Below, one piece after another: positions 1-8,925 of a stretch of 36,965 nucleotides of DNA (its first letter is position 1; each line of letters starts with the position of its first letter). Under the pieces are notes generated by a model. The model worked only from the letters and a program-made list of their open reading frames with translations. It was not told where the DNA came from and did not search any database. This stretch comes from Candidatus Dadabacteria bacterium (GTDB lineage Bacteria > Desulfobacterota_D > UBA1144 > Nemesobacterales > UBA2774). The position numbers and the translations under genes were made by a program. The DNA lies in contig JADLGH010000034.1 of NCBI GenBank assembly GCA_020849425.1, forward strand, positions 1 through 36,965, given 5' to 3'.

Positions 1-1367
<1,367 letters not shown>

Positions 1368-1535
1368 TTAGCTTAAAGCCTCCTAAATATCTATAAATAT
1401 TGGCTAATAAGGTTATATGAGGGAGGGGCAAGAGTCAATTTACGAAGGTCCTCACGAGGGGGCGAGGGGGGCGGAGAATGTGCGGATACGGGTATAACTT
1501 ATTCTGATTAATGGATAGTATAGTTAGGGAGAGCG

Positions 1536-2225
1536 ATGAAAAGATTTGCGTGGAGAGCCGCTGAATTCGTCTTTAAGGCCGTCCTGTTCGTGCTTTTGGT
1601 CACGGTGGGGTGGGTTTTCCTCTACAGGTTCGTGAACCCGCCCGTGACGCCGCTCATGGTTATGAAGTACTTCGGGGAGGGGAAACCGATAAAGAAGGAG
1701 TGGAAGGATTACGGAGAGATTTCGGGGAACATGAAGCTCGCCGTTATCGCGGCCGAGGACCAGACGTATCCCATCCATAACGGGTTCGATGTCGATTCGA
1801 TAATAGACGCCATCGAGGACAAGCAGAGGGGGAAGAGGCTCAGGGGAGCGAGCACGATAAGCCAGCAGACGGCGAAGAACGTGTTCCTGTGGCCGTCGCG
1901 GACGTGGACGAGGAAGGGGGCGGAGACGTACTTTACGTTTTTGATCGAGACGCTATGGGGAAAGAAGAGGATACTGGAGGTTTATTTGAACGTGATGGAG
2001 GCGGGGCCCGGGATATACGGGGCTTCGAGCGCGGCGGAGGTGTACTTCGGAAAGCCGGCCAAGAGCCTTACGGCGGAGGAGGCGGCGCTCATTGCGGCCG
2101 TTCTGCCGAACCCGGAGAGGATGTCGCCGGGGAGGCCGTCCGGGTACGTCAGGGAGCGGCAGGCGTGGATAATGGGGCAGATGGGTAACCTCGGGGGGAC
2201 GGCGTATCTTAAGAAGCTCGAGTGA
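1536..2225 (+). CDS. mtgA: Monofunctional biosynthetic peptidoglycan glycosyltransferase (GT51)
   Basis: 229 residues, about the size of E. coli MtgA (242). It polymerises lipid II into glycan strands at the outer face of the inner membrane and has no transpeptidase domain. One N-terminal membrane helix spans about residues 10-30, followed by the GT51 fold. Visible motifs are AAEDQTYPIHNGFD with catalytic Glu74, RGASTISQQTAKN (103-115), the KKRILEVYLN segment (about 143-152) and GIYGASSAAEVYFGK. The ATG at 1536 follows a GGGAGAG ribosome-binding site. The gene is divergent from gyrA, with about 170 bases between the two starts. No penicillin-binding partner gene is nearby. Confidence 0.93.
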   Translation: MKRFAWRAAEFVFKAVLFVLLVTVGWVFLYRFVNPPVTPLMVMKYFGEGKPIKKEWKDYGEISGNMKLAVIAAEDQTYPIHNGFDVDSIIDAIEDKQRGKRLRGASTISQQTAKNVFLWPSRTWTRKGAETYFTFLIETLWGKKRILEVYLNVMEAGPGIYGASSAAEVYFGKPAKSLTAEEAALIAAVLPNPERMSPGRPSGYVRERQAWIMGQMGNLGGTAYLKKLE

Positions 2226-2311
2226 GCGGAATGCGGACGGATTTTTCGTTGACACGAGAGCCCGGCGGTGTAAACATTAGAAACAGCCTGAACAGAGGAG
2301 GATACAAGGAT

Positions 2312-3085
2312 ATGGCAGCCGAAAGGGCACTCGTAACGGGGGCGTCGTCGGGGATAGGATGGGAGCTGGCGAAGCTCTTCGCAGCGGACGGCTCCGACCT
2401 GGTTCTTGTGGCAAGAAGAGAGGAGAGGCTGAGAGCCCTCGCAGGCGAGCTCAAGGACGAGTTCGGTGTGGACGTTTTCGTGCTCCCGAAGGACCTGTCG
2501 GACCCCGCGGCTCCTAAAGAAATATACGAGCACCTGAAAAGAGAAGGTATAGACGTGGACGTCGTCGTGAACAACGCCGGGTTCGGAGCGAGGGGGCCCT
2601 TCGCGAACCTCGACCCGGACATGCAGGTGGACATGGTGCAGGTGAACGTCGCAGCGCTTACGCACCTGACGAGGCTCTTCCTCCCGGGGATCATAGAGAG
2701 GGGGCGCGGCGGTATCCTGAACGTGGGCTCGCTCGCCGGGTTCCAGCCGGGGCCGAACCTGGCCGTGTATTACGCGACGAAGGCGTACGTCCTGTCGTTC
2801 ACGGAAGCGCTTTCCGAGGAGGTGAAGAACCCCGGCATAAAGATCTCGTGCCTCGCGCCGGGGCCCGTGAGGACGGAGTTCGGGGAGAAGTCGGAGCTCG
2901 ACGATTCGCTCCTTTTCAAGATGAGCCTCATGGACGTGGGGCCTGTCGTCAGGGAGGGGTACGAAGGGTTCAGGCGGGGGAAGGTCATCGTCCTCCCCGG
3001 GATAAAGCAGAAGCTGATTCCGGTGCTCCTTAGATTCACGCCGAGGTTTTTAGTGAGGAAGATAGTTAAATCGCTGCAGTCGTGA
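2312..3085 (+). CDS. SDR-family NAD(P)-dependent oxidoreductase
   Basis: 257 residues from the ATG at 2312. I chose this start because GAGGAGG lies 8-10 bases upstream and the Rossmann strand begins immediately; the frame stays open back to 2222 without a comparable site. This is a classical short-chain dehydrogenase: cofactor motif TGASSGIG (residues 9-16), NNAG (87-90), structural Asn112, catalytic Ser140 in NVGS and the YxxxK pair Tyr153/Lys157 in YYATK. The C-terminal tail (about 225-257) is rich in basic and hydrophobic residues and may touch the membrane. It resembles the DltE/YqjQ-like group that acts on fatty or keto substrates, but the substrate cannot be read from the sequence. It lies 86 bases downstream of mtgA and may be co-transcribed with it. 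Confidence 0.9.
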   Translation: MAAERALVTGASSGIGWELAKLFAADGSDLVLVARREERLRALAGELKDEFGVDVFVLPKDLSDPAAPKEIYEHLKREGIDVDVVVNNAGFGARGPFANLDPDMQVDMVQVNVAALTHLTRLFLPGIIERGRGGILNVGSLAGFQPGPNLAVYYATKAYVLSFTEALSEEVKNPGIKISCLAPGPVRTEFGEKSELDDSLLFKMSLMDVGPVVREGYEGFRRGKVIVLPGIKQKLIPVLLRFTPRFLVRKIVKSLQS

Positions 3086-3112
3086 GGGGGCGAGGGGCCG
3101 GATGAAAAGTTG

Positions 3113-3141
3113 TTGCCGCCGCAATATTACTGTGATATTAT
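3113..3141 (+). promoter_or_regulatory. Putative sigma70-type promoter of the two small lipoprotein genes
   Basis: TTGCCG at 3113-3118 and TATTAT at 3136-3141 are separated by exactly 17 bases, in an AT-rich pocket between the SDR gene and the small gene at 3200. Five of six bases match the -10 consensus and four of six the -35. The call rests on sequence match only. Confidence 0.45.
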
Positions 3142-3199
3142 TAGATTTTATAATTATTAGTGTCGGTTAGGCTATAAATAATAATGCGGGGGTGTGAAC

Positions 3200-3364
3200 A
3201 TGAGAGTCCTCAGGTCACTCTTGAAGAATAAGAACGCTCTTTTTCCGGCGCTGTGTATCGTGGCGCTCGGCTTTCTTTACGGCTGCCAGTGCGAGGGGGG
3301 CATAGGGACGTCCGCCAAAGACGCCCGTCCCGGCGACACCATAGTAGTAGCACCCGGAAAATAA
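3200..3364 (+). CDS. Small putative lipoprotein, 54 residues
   Basis: Reads as a basic N-terminus (MRVLRSLLKNKN), a hydrophobic stretch (about residues 13-28) and a lipobox-like LYGC with Cys29, then a short tail with a second Cys and many Gly and Asp. If processed, the mature peptide would be only about 26 residues, attached to the membrane through its N-terminal Cys. A GTG-rich weak ribosome-binding site precedes the ATG. It sits just downstream of a good promoter match and is followed 36 bases later by a second tiny lipoprotein-like gene. No family is recognised and the function is unknown. Confidence 0.6.
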   Translation: MRVLRSLLKNKNALFPALCIVALGFLYGCQCEGGIGTSAKDARPGDTIVVAPGK

Positions 3365-3400
3365 AGGAAACCAGGAAAGTCAGAAAAGGAGGATAGGAAA

Positions 3401-3550
3401 ATGGAACTGCTCAAGAGAGTATCCAGGAAGCTCAAAGTGACGGCGATTTTTTTAAGCCTGGCGGTCGTGCTGATCACGCCCGGCGTCATGCACTGCTCGG
3501 GCTCCGTCGACGTGCCCGAGAACAATTCTTCGTCGCTTGACTTAATCTGA
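3401..3550 (+). CDS. Small putative lipoprotein or secreted peptide, 49 residues
   Basis: The ATG at 3401 follows a strong AAAGGAGG ribosome-binding site, which is the best evidence that it is translated. The product has a basic start (MELLKRVSRKLK), a hydrophobic helix (about 13-27) and a Cys at residue 32 in VMHC, a poor lipobox, followed by a short acidic Ser/Asn-rich tail. It resembles the preceding gene in size and layout but not in sequence, so the two may act as a pair. A hairpin follows immediately. No family is recognised. Confidence 0.55.
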   Translation: MELLKRVSRKLKVTAIFLSLAVVLITPGVMHCSGSVDVPENNSSSLDLI

Positions 3551-3557
3551 ATATAGC

Positions 3558-3582
3558 AAGCGCCTCGCATGGAGAGGCGTTT
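3558..3582. terminator. Hairpin between convergent genes, possible terminator
   Basis: Inverted repeat AAGCGCCTC / GAGGCGTTT (3558-3566 and 3574-3582; one G-T pair) with a 7-base loop, lying between the small lipoprotein gene and the convergent helicase gene. On the plus strand it is followed by only a few T, so termination would be weak. Confidence 0.4.
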
Positions 3583-3601
3583 GCGCGCGGAACTGGCGCG
3601 C

Positions 3602-6121
3602 TCAGCAGGGTTCCGAGAAAAACTCCTTCAGCCTGGAGATTATGTCCTTCGACCCCGCGGTTATGCGCCCGCTCGGGGGAAGGGAATCAAGGAAATACCT
3701 GCCGTAGAATTTACTTATAATCCTCCTGTCGAGGACGAGGACGGCCCCCCTGTCCGTTTTCGTTCTAATGAGCCTTCCGAACCCCTGCTTGAACTTCAGG
3801 ACCGCTACCGGAACGCTGTACTCCATGAACGAGTTTATGCCCTGCTGCTCCATGTGCTCGACCCGGGCCTCGACTATCGGCTCGGTCGGCACCCTGAACG
3901 GGAGCCTCGATATGATAACGAGGCTGAGCGCTTCGCCGGGGATGTCAACGCCCTCCCAGAAGCTGTCGGTCGCAAAGAGGACGGAGCGCGCCTCGCGCCT
4001 GAACCTTTCGAGGAGACGTCCCCGCGGGAGCGCGCCCTGCTTCAGGGCGGGGATGCCGGAGAGCTCGAGCTCGCCCGAGATCTTCCTGTAAACGCTGTCG
4101 AGGAGGCTGTAGGACGTGAAGAGTATGAGCGCGTTCCCGCCGGCCGCCTTTACCGCCCCGAGTATCACCGGACATATGGCCTCGGGGTATTCCCTGGTTC
4201 CGGGCTCGGGAAGGTCGTGGGGGACGGCGAGGAGGAGCTGCTCGCGGTAGTTAAACGGCGAGTAGAGGATTCTTTCGGACACCCTGTCGTCGTCCTCGAG
4301 GCCGAGGCCGGATTTTATGAAATGAAAGCTCTTTTTCACGGCCATGGTTGCGGACGTCATTACGACCGTGCCGCACTTGGTGTAGAGCCGTTCTTTAAGC
4401 GGCTGTGAGATGTCGAGCGGGGAGAGGCCGAGACCCGAGATTATAGCCCCCCTGCCCTCCCTTCCTTCGGCCCATCTCACGTTGCCGTCGTCTTCCTGTG
4501 AGAGGAAGGTTTCGACGACGTCGGCGTAGTAGTCGAGCTTGTTCCCGACGCCCCGGAACTCGACAAGGAGCTTTGCGACGTCGCCGTCGGACTCGTAATC
4601 GAGGAGAAAGTCCGTGAAATATTTTATCTCGTCGGCGAGCTCTTTCAGCCTTATCCTGAGCATGGAGAACCTGCTGTCTATCTCCTTCCATCCCTCGCGT
4701 GAAAAGGTATCCCCGGTTATGCGCAGGCTGACTTCCTCGGCTGCCGGGTCGCGTTCTTTCGTGAGCGAAAGCGTGAAGTAAAAGAGTGCGTCGAAGGAGT
4801 CGCGGACGTTCTCCTCGGCGTCGTCTACGCGCGGGGAGAGGTTCTTTTCGACCCTCTTGAGCGCGTCGCCTATCGAGCCTTTCCGGATGTTCTCGGTGAG
4901 CTGCGAGGCGAGGACTGCGGCGTAGGATATGAGCCCCTTCGATTCGCCCGATTTCGTTTTTCTCCTGAGACGCCTTAGGACCCTTATGATCCCGAACTTG
5001 GTCGCCCGCATGCCGAAGTGGGACGTGGCGGCGTCGGCTATGTGGTGCCCCTCGTCGAATATGACGCGTTTATAGGGAGGGAGTATTCCGGCGTCGCTCT
5101 TTTCGGAGGCGCTCTTTATGGCGAGGTCGGAGAAGAGGAGGTGGTGGTTGACGACGAGGAGCTGAGAGGCGGCGATTTCGCGGCGGGACTTGTAGAAGAA
5201 GCAGCGGGAATAGTACGGGCACCTTACCCTGAGGCAGCTGTCGCTCTCGGCGGAGACCTTGTCCCAGACCTCGTCGGGGGGCGTGAAGCTGAGGTCGGAA
5301 AGGGAGCCGTCGTCCGTGACGCGGGCCCATTCGAGTATGCTCGTGAGGGCGCCAGCCTCGTCCTCGTCGGCCATCTCGAAGAGGCCCTCCTGGACGGTTT
5401 CGGCGCGGAGGAGGCAGAGGTAGTTCCCCATGCCCTTTACGAGGGAGTAGTTAAACGCCTCGCCGAAGGCCTTGTGGACGAGCGGGATGTCCTTGTCTAT
5501 GAGCTGCTCCTGGAGGTTTATCGTGTTCGTGGATATGACCACCCTTTCGCCGTTACGCATGGCCCACACGGCCGACGGGATGAGGTAGGAAAGTGTTTTC
5601 CCCGTGCCCGTTCCGGCTTCTATGAGGGATAGCGCGTCGTCGTTAAACGCGCGGGCGACGGACTCGACCATGCGGAGCTGCTCGTCACGGAGCTCGTACC
5701 TGTCGCCCATGACCTCGGCGACGCTCCCGCCCGGAAGGAGGGAGCCCGTTACGTCCTCTATGTCGAGGGGCTCTATCTCCTTTTCGAAGTACGGCTCGAC
5801 GACGACGTAGATGTGGGTCGCGGCGTTGTTGACGATGTAGAACCCGACGCCGTCGTTGCCGAAGACGGAGGCGAGCTTTACGTCCTGGTCGGAGGGGGTG
5901 AGGTTGCCGGAGGGGTGGTTGTGTATGACGACGTCGCCCGGTCCGGCGGAATCGAGAACGGCGGGGACGGAGTATTCGTTCCCTCGCGCTATGATTTCGA
6001 CGCACCCGACCGAGCCGCCGTTTTCTATACGGCCGACGAAAAAGACCTCGTTCCCCGAGGCCTCTTCTATGCCCGATTTTATGGCGTTTCTGGCGTTTTC
6101 GGAAATTAGCTCGCGCGGCAC
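3602..6121 (-). CDS. JAMM-domain / DinG-XPD-type Fe-S helicase fusion
   Basis: 839 residues in two parts. Residues 1-110 form a RadC/JAB-like metalloprotease domain with a complete JAMM signature: Glu25, then His67-x-His69, Ser77 and Asp80 (HNHPSGNLTPSDQD). From about 140 onward it is a superfamily 2 helicase of the DinG/YoaA/XPD type: Walker A EAGTGTGKT (168-176), a four-Cys cluster region around CLRVRCPYYSRC that would hold a 4Fe-4S cluster, DEGH box, and C-terminal motifs FATDSFWEGVDIPG and FGRLIRT. Such enzymes unwind DNA 5'-3' and help resolve R-loops or stalled forks; the substrate of this one is not known. The JAMM domain could cleave a peptide bond or only bind a partner. The gene stands alone, convergent with the small lipoprotein genes and divergent from a tRNA gene. 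The helicase call is firm; the role of the fusion is inference. Confidence 0.9.
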   Translation of the reverse strand: MPRELISENARNAIKSGIEEASGNEVFFVGRIENGGSVGCVEIIARGNEYSVPAVLDSAGPGDVVIHNHPSGNLTPSDQDVKLASVFGNDGVGFYIVNNAATHIYVVVEPYFEKEIEPLDIEDVTGSLLPGGSVAEVMGDRYELRDEQLRMVESVARAFNDDALSLIEAGTGTGKTLSYLIPSAVWAMRNGERVVISTNTINLQEQLIDKDIPLVHKAFGEAFNYSLVKGMGNYLCLLRAETVQEGLFEMADEDEAGALTSILEWARVTDDGSLSDLSFTPPDEVWDKVSAESDSCLRVRCPYYSRCFFYKSRREIAASQLLVVNHHLLFSDLAIKSASEKSDAGILPPYKRVIFDEGHHIADAATSHFGMRATKFGIIRVLRRLRRKTKSGESKGLISYAAVLASQLTENIRKGSIGDALKRVEKNLSPRVDDAEENVRDSFDALFYFTLSLTKERDPAAEEVSLRITGDTFSREGWKEIDSRFSMLRIRLKELADEIKYFTDFLLDYESDGDVAKLLVEFRGVGNKLDYYADVVETFLSQEDDGNVRWAEGREGRGAIISGLGLSPLDISQPLKERLYTKCGTVVMTSATMAVKKSFHFIKSGLGLEDDDRVSERILYSPFNYREQLLLAVPHDLPEPGTREYPEAICPVILGAVKAAGGNALILFTSYSLLDSVYRKISGELELSGIPALKQGALPRGRLLERFRREARSVLFATDSFWEGVDIPGEALSLVIISRLPFRVPTEPIVEARVEHMEQQGINSFMEYSVPVAVLKFKQGFGRLIRTKTDRGAVLVLDRRIISKFYGRYFLDSLPPSGRITAGSKDIISRLKEFFSEPC

Positions 6122-6224
6122 GGGGAAAAGTCTACATCATTCGCGGGGCTTTGACAGAAGGGTGCGGAAGAGGGGCTTATTGCGTAACCTTATCAATTTT
6201 GGTAGTTTATCTGTTCCGCACCAC

Positions 6225-6314
6225 GGAGGGGTGGCCGAGTGGACGAAGGCGCTGGTCTCGAAAACCAGTAGAGTCGTAAGGCTCTCGTGGGTTCAAATCC
6301 CACCCCCTCCGCCA
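6225..6314 (+). tRNA. tRNA-Ser (anticodon CGA), CCA encoded
   Basis: A full class II cloverleaf can be drawn. The acceptor stem is GGAGGGG with CCCCTCC, the anticodon stem CTGGT/ACCAG encloses loop CTCGAAA (anticodon CGA, reading UCG), there is a long variable arm with AGAGTC/GGCTCT, and the T arm is GTGGG/CCCAC around TTCAAAT. A discriminator G and a genomically encoded CCA end at 6314. UCG is a common serine codon in the neighbouring genes. A perfect TTGACA lies at 6151-6156, but no well-spaced -10 follows it. Confidence 0.96.
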
Positions 6315-6529
6315 GTCTGGAAACAGCTTCCCAATCGTTTGGCCCAATAACCAATCAAACTATTTTGAATTCAGGTAAAACCAAAATTGGGTTCCTCATT
6401 CTGAATTGAAAGAAATCATAATTTTTGCCGGTATGATACTGAAAGTATGGCAGCTGAAAACGACAAAAACATATTGGCAAACGATAAGTACCAGATTAAG
6501 CTATATTTATTACTAACCAAAAATAACCT

Positions 6530-7027
6530 ATGAAAAAAATCTCAACAATATTTCTTCAGGTCGTCGTTGTACTCGTCGGCATAGTGGCGCTGGCCATCAT
6601 GATCCGGTTTCCTTTGACTGAAGGGAGAGCTGCAAACCTGGACCTGTTTAGTATTTACGCTGACCCGTTCATAATCTATGGATATCTAGCATCTATTGCA
6701 TTTTTTGTCGCCCTGTACCAGGCGTTCAAATTGCTCGGATATATCGGACAGGATAAAGCATTCTTATTTAACTCTGTGAAGGCTTTAAGGAATATAAAAT
6801 ATTGCGCAATCGTACTGAGTGTCTTAATTGTGATAGCAGCAATATACATAAGAATATCTTTTGCTTTACATGCGGAAGGTGCGCAAGACGACGATCCGGC
6901 GGGTTTTATCGCCGTGTCCATTGTGGCTACCTTTATTTCTATCGTAGTCGCCACCGCCGCGGCCGTATTTGAAAAGACCTTACAAAGTGCCGTTGATATA
7001 AAATCCGGGAACGACTTAACGGTATAA
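6530..7027 (+). CDS. DUF2975 family integral membrane protein
   Basis: 165 residues with four predicted membrane helices (about 8-27, 48-68, 90-112, 127-150). The middle segment, with ALYQAFKLLGYI and SVKALRNIKYCAI, is characteristic of DUF2975, a family usually encoded directly before a small YozG-like Cro/C1 regulator. That partner is present here only as a broken remnant 10 bases downstream. The function of the family is unknown. The gene has visibly lower GC than its neighbours, no convincing ribosome-binding site before the ATG at 6530, and follows a tRNA gene, all suggesting acquisition from another genome. A 28-codon frame (6447-6533) overlaps its start through ATGA but looks accidental. 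Confidence 0.8.
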   Translation: MKKISTIFLQVVVVLVGIVALAIMIRFPLTEGRAANLDLFSIYADPFIIYGYLASIAFFVALYQAFKLLGYIGQDKAFLFNSVKALRNIKYCAIVLSVLIVIAAIYIRISFALHAEGAQDDDPAGFIAVSIVATFISIVVATAAAVFEKTLQSAVDIKSGNDLTV

Positions 7028-7037
7028 CCAAATCAAC

Positions 7038-7121
7038 ATGGCAATCATCATTAACATCGACGTCATGCTGGCGGAAAGAAAAACGAGCGTCACCGGGCTT
7101 GCCGGGAAGGTCGATAGCTGA
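7038..7121 (+). pseudogene. Remnant of a YozG-like Cro/C1 HTH regulator
   Basis: A 27-codon frame starts 10 bases after the DUF2975 gene and reads MAIIINIDVMLAERK, the well-conserved beginning of the small XRE regulators that accompany DUF2975 genes. It then breaks off at a TGA (7119-7121), before the recognition helix. Shifting frame after 7113 gives a stretch with a weakly similar ending (CRRSRPGG, compared with the family's CQPGD), so an internal deletion plus frameshifts is likely. I infer that the DUF2975 protein has lost its partner regulator. Confidence 0.6.
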
Positions 7122-7208
7122 GCCGGGGACCCCCGGAACAGCCCGGCCACGAACTCCGTTTTGCCGCCGATCCCGCCCGGGCGGCGCGTTCCTGATCGCA
7201 GATCCGTA

Positions 7209-7270
7209 TTACGAAACTTTAACCATAGCCCTGCATCATACGTGATATACTCGTAATCACGAAAGTTGTC
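7209..7270 (+). repeat. Direct repeat copy A (62 bp)
   Basis: Matches 8311-8372 at 60 of 62 positions; weaker similarity extends about 14 bases upstream with one gap. It contains a small inverted repeat, CGTGA (7241-7245) and TCACG (7257-7261). It lies 26 bases before the gene at 7297. It could be a duplicated regulatory region or a small repeat element. Confidence 0.85.
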
Positions 7271-7296
7271 ACTGGAAGAATTCATATAGCGACATT

Positions 7297-7620
7297 ATGC
7301 GAAAGAGAATTATACGCATAGCAGTAGTGGTAGGACTTATACTGTTCGTGCCCTTAGTGTTGACGCTACTGAATATACTTAACGGGGGTGTTGAAGGAGA
7401 GGGCTGGTATTGGAAACCGGACGACTTCATTGTCATGGGAGCTCTCCTGTTTGGTGCTGGTCTCGCCATCGATTTCACAGCGAGAAAGCTTGCCAGCCCG
7501 GCACATCGAGTTTTTGCTATCGCCGCCATCGTGGTGCTGCTTCTCATTATCTGGGCGGGAATGGCTGCCAACGCAGGCGAAAGATTAGTGGAAAAATTAC
7601 TCTGCGGCGGCGCTTGCTAA
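7297..7620 (+). CDS. Small integral membrane protein, 107 residues
   Basis: Three predicted membrane helices (about residues 6-27, 43-60, 70-90) with a short tail ending CGGAC. The segment VMGALLFGAGLAIDFTARK between helices 2 and 3 recalls small conserved membrane proteins often found in accessory regions, but I cannot name the family. Only weak ribosome-binding sequence precedes the ATG. It ends three bases before the reductase gene at 7624, so the two are probably co-transcribed. The upstream repeat may carry their promoter. Confidence 0.65.
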   Translation: MRKRIIRIAVVVGLILFVPLVLTLLNILNGGVEGEGWYWKPDDFIVMGALLFGAGLAIDFTARKLASPAHRVFAIAAIVVLLLIIWAGMAANAGERLVEKLLCGGAC

Positions 7621-7623
7621 GCT

Positions 7624-8238
7624 ATGGCTATGAGAAAAATTATAGTTTTATCGTTCATAACACTCGACGGCGTCATGCAGGCGCCCGGCGGCCCCGAAGA
7701 AGATACCTCCGGAGGTTTTAAATACGGCGGCTGGACTGTTCCATATTCCGATGAATTCCTGGGCAAGGTCGTGGTCGAGCAAATCGGGCATCCCTTTGAC
7801 CTCCTTCTCGGCAGGAAAACCTACGACATATTTGCCGCTTACTGGCCGCACCAGGATGAGAGCGCGAGTCCGTTTGCCCGTGAGTTCAACAAGGCGAGAA
7901 AATATGTAGCGTCGCGTTCGCCGATTAAGCTCGATTGGAATAACTCCGTACTTCTTCAAGGAGATATAGCAGAGGAAATTAAAAAGCTCAAAGCGGAAGA
8001 CGGCCCCGAATTGCAGGTGTACGGCAGCGGGAACCTCGTACAGACGTTATTGAAAAACGACCTGGTAGACGAGCTCCGGCTCAAAATCTTCCCCATAACG
8101 CTCGGCACGGGAAAGCGCCTGTTCACCGAAGGCGCGATTCCGGCGGCCTTTAAGCTCACCGATAGCGGGGTTTCGCCGAAAGGAGTCATTATTGCCAATT
8201 GTGAGCGCGCGGGTGAGGTCGAGACGGGATCGTTCTGA
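7624..8238 (+). CDS. Dihydrofolate reductase family protein (RibD C-terminal-like)
   Basis: 204 residues; ATG at 7624, or 7630 two codons later. The product has the RibD_C/DHFR-like fold seen in YyaP/YwjB-type proteins: an N-terminal strand MRKIIVLSFITLDGVMQAP, LLLGRKTYDIF (about 61-71), a central VYGSGNLVQTLL nucleotide-binding segment (about 139-150) and LRLKIFPITLGTGKRLF near the C-terminus. Such proteins are probably NADPH-dependent reductases of unknown substrate; a true folate or riboflavin role is not supported because no pathway genes lie nearby. Confidence 0.85.
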   Translation: MAMRKIIVLSFITLDGVMQAPGGPEEDTSGGFKYGGWTVPYSDEFLGKVVVEQIGHPFDLLLGRKTYDIFAAYWPHQDESASPFAREFNKARKYVASRSPIKLDWNNSVLLQGDIAEEIKKLKAEDGPELQVYGSGNLVQTLLKNDLVDELRLKIFPITLGTGKRLFTEGAIPAAFKLTDSGVSPKGVIIANCERAGEVETGSF

Positions 8239-8310
8239 AAAGACCCCCTGCCCCCATTCCACTTGCCGTTCAGCAGTACCGGACTCGATCCCGGATTCGC
8301 AAATCCGCCT

Positions 8311-8372
8311 TTACGAAACTTTAACCATAGCCCCGCATCATACGTGATATACTCGTAATCATGAAAGTTGTC
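8311..8372 (+). repeat. Direct repeat copy B (62 bp)
   Basis: Second copy of the element at 7209-7270, differing at two positions, one of which (C to T) only turns a G-C into a G-T pair in the internal inverted repeat. The sequence TACGCATAGC at 8431-8440 also occurs inside the first codons of the gene at 7297 (7313-7322). Copy B may therefore be the edge of a decayed duplication of that gene's 5' region. It lies 81 bases before the VOC gene. Confidence 0.85.
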
Positions 8373-8453
8373 TCTTTATCCAGCTTATAGAATTTCCGAG
8401 TCGTGACTGCGTGTAATAAATAGAAAAATCTACGCATAGCGGGGTGAATCATA

Positions 8454-8849
8454 ATGGATAAAGTAGTTCATTTCGAGATTTCTTTCGACGACCTTGAGAG
8501 GGCCAAGGACTTTTACAGCTCCGTATTCGGATGGTCCATAATGGATTGGGAGATGCCGGGCGGCATTGTGTACACGGGCATAAGGACCGTGGACGTGGAC
8601 GAGGAAACGTACATGCCCAGGGAGCCCGGCGCCATAAACGGCGGGTTCGCGAAGAGGAGCGCGGAGACGCCCTCGCCCGTTATCACAATCAACGTCGATT
8701 CCATCGACGAGGCCGTAAAGAAGATAGAGGCCGGGGGCGGGAAATCGCTCGGAGAAAAGGGCGAGGTGCCCGACATGGGATACTACGCTTATTTCAAGGA
8801 TTCCGAGGGGAACGTCATGGGCCTCTGGGAAAATATGAAGAAGGGTTAG
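8454..8849 (+). CDS. VOC-family (glyoxalase/bleomycin-resistance fold) protein
   Basis: 131 residues, a typical single-chain VOC protein of two beta-alpha-beta-beta-beta repeats. The start VVHFEISFDDLERAKDFYSS and the end YAYFKDSEGNVMGLWE are characteristic of the small glyoxalase-like group. Potential metal ligands are His6 and the Glu of GLWE. The ribosome-binding site GGGGTG precedes the ATG at 8454. VOC proteins range from lactoylglutathione lyases to resistance and dioxygenase proteins, and nothing here fixes the substrate. Confidence 0.87.
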   Translation: MDKVVHFEISFDDLERAKDFYSSVFGWSIMDWEMPGGIVYTGIRTVDVDEETYMPREPGAINGGFAKRSAETPSPVITINVDSIDEAVKKIEAGGGKSLGEKGEVPDMGYYAYFKDSEGNVMGLWENMKKG

Positions 8850-8925
8850 TACCGTCTCCCGGCATTGCGGCGCTTGTCGCCGGATGAAAGGCCCCGAATG
8901 AAATATAACGACGCATAATTAAGGG

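Noticed and set aside
6447-6533. A 28-codon frame overlapping the DUF2975 start by ATGA
   Set aside because: No ribosome-binding site and no recognisable sequence; in AT-rich sequence such a frame is expected by chance.
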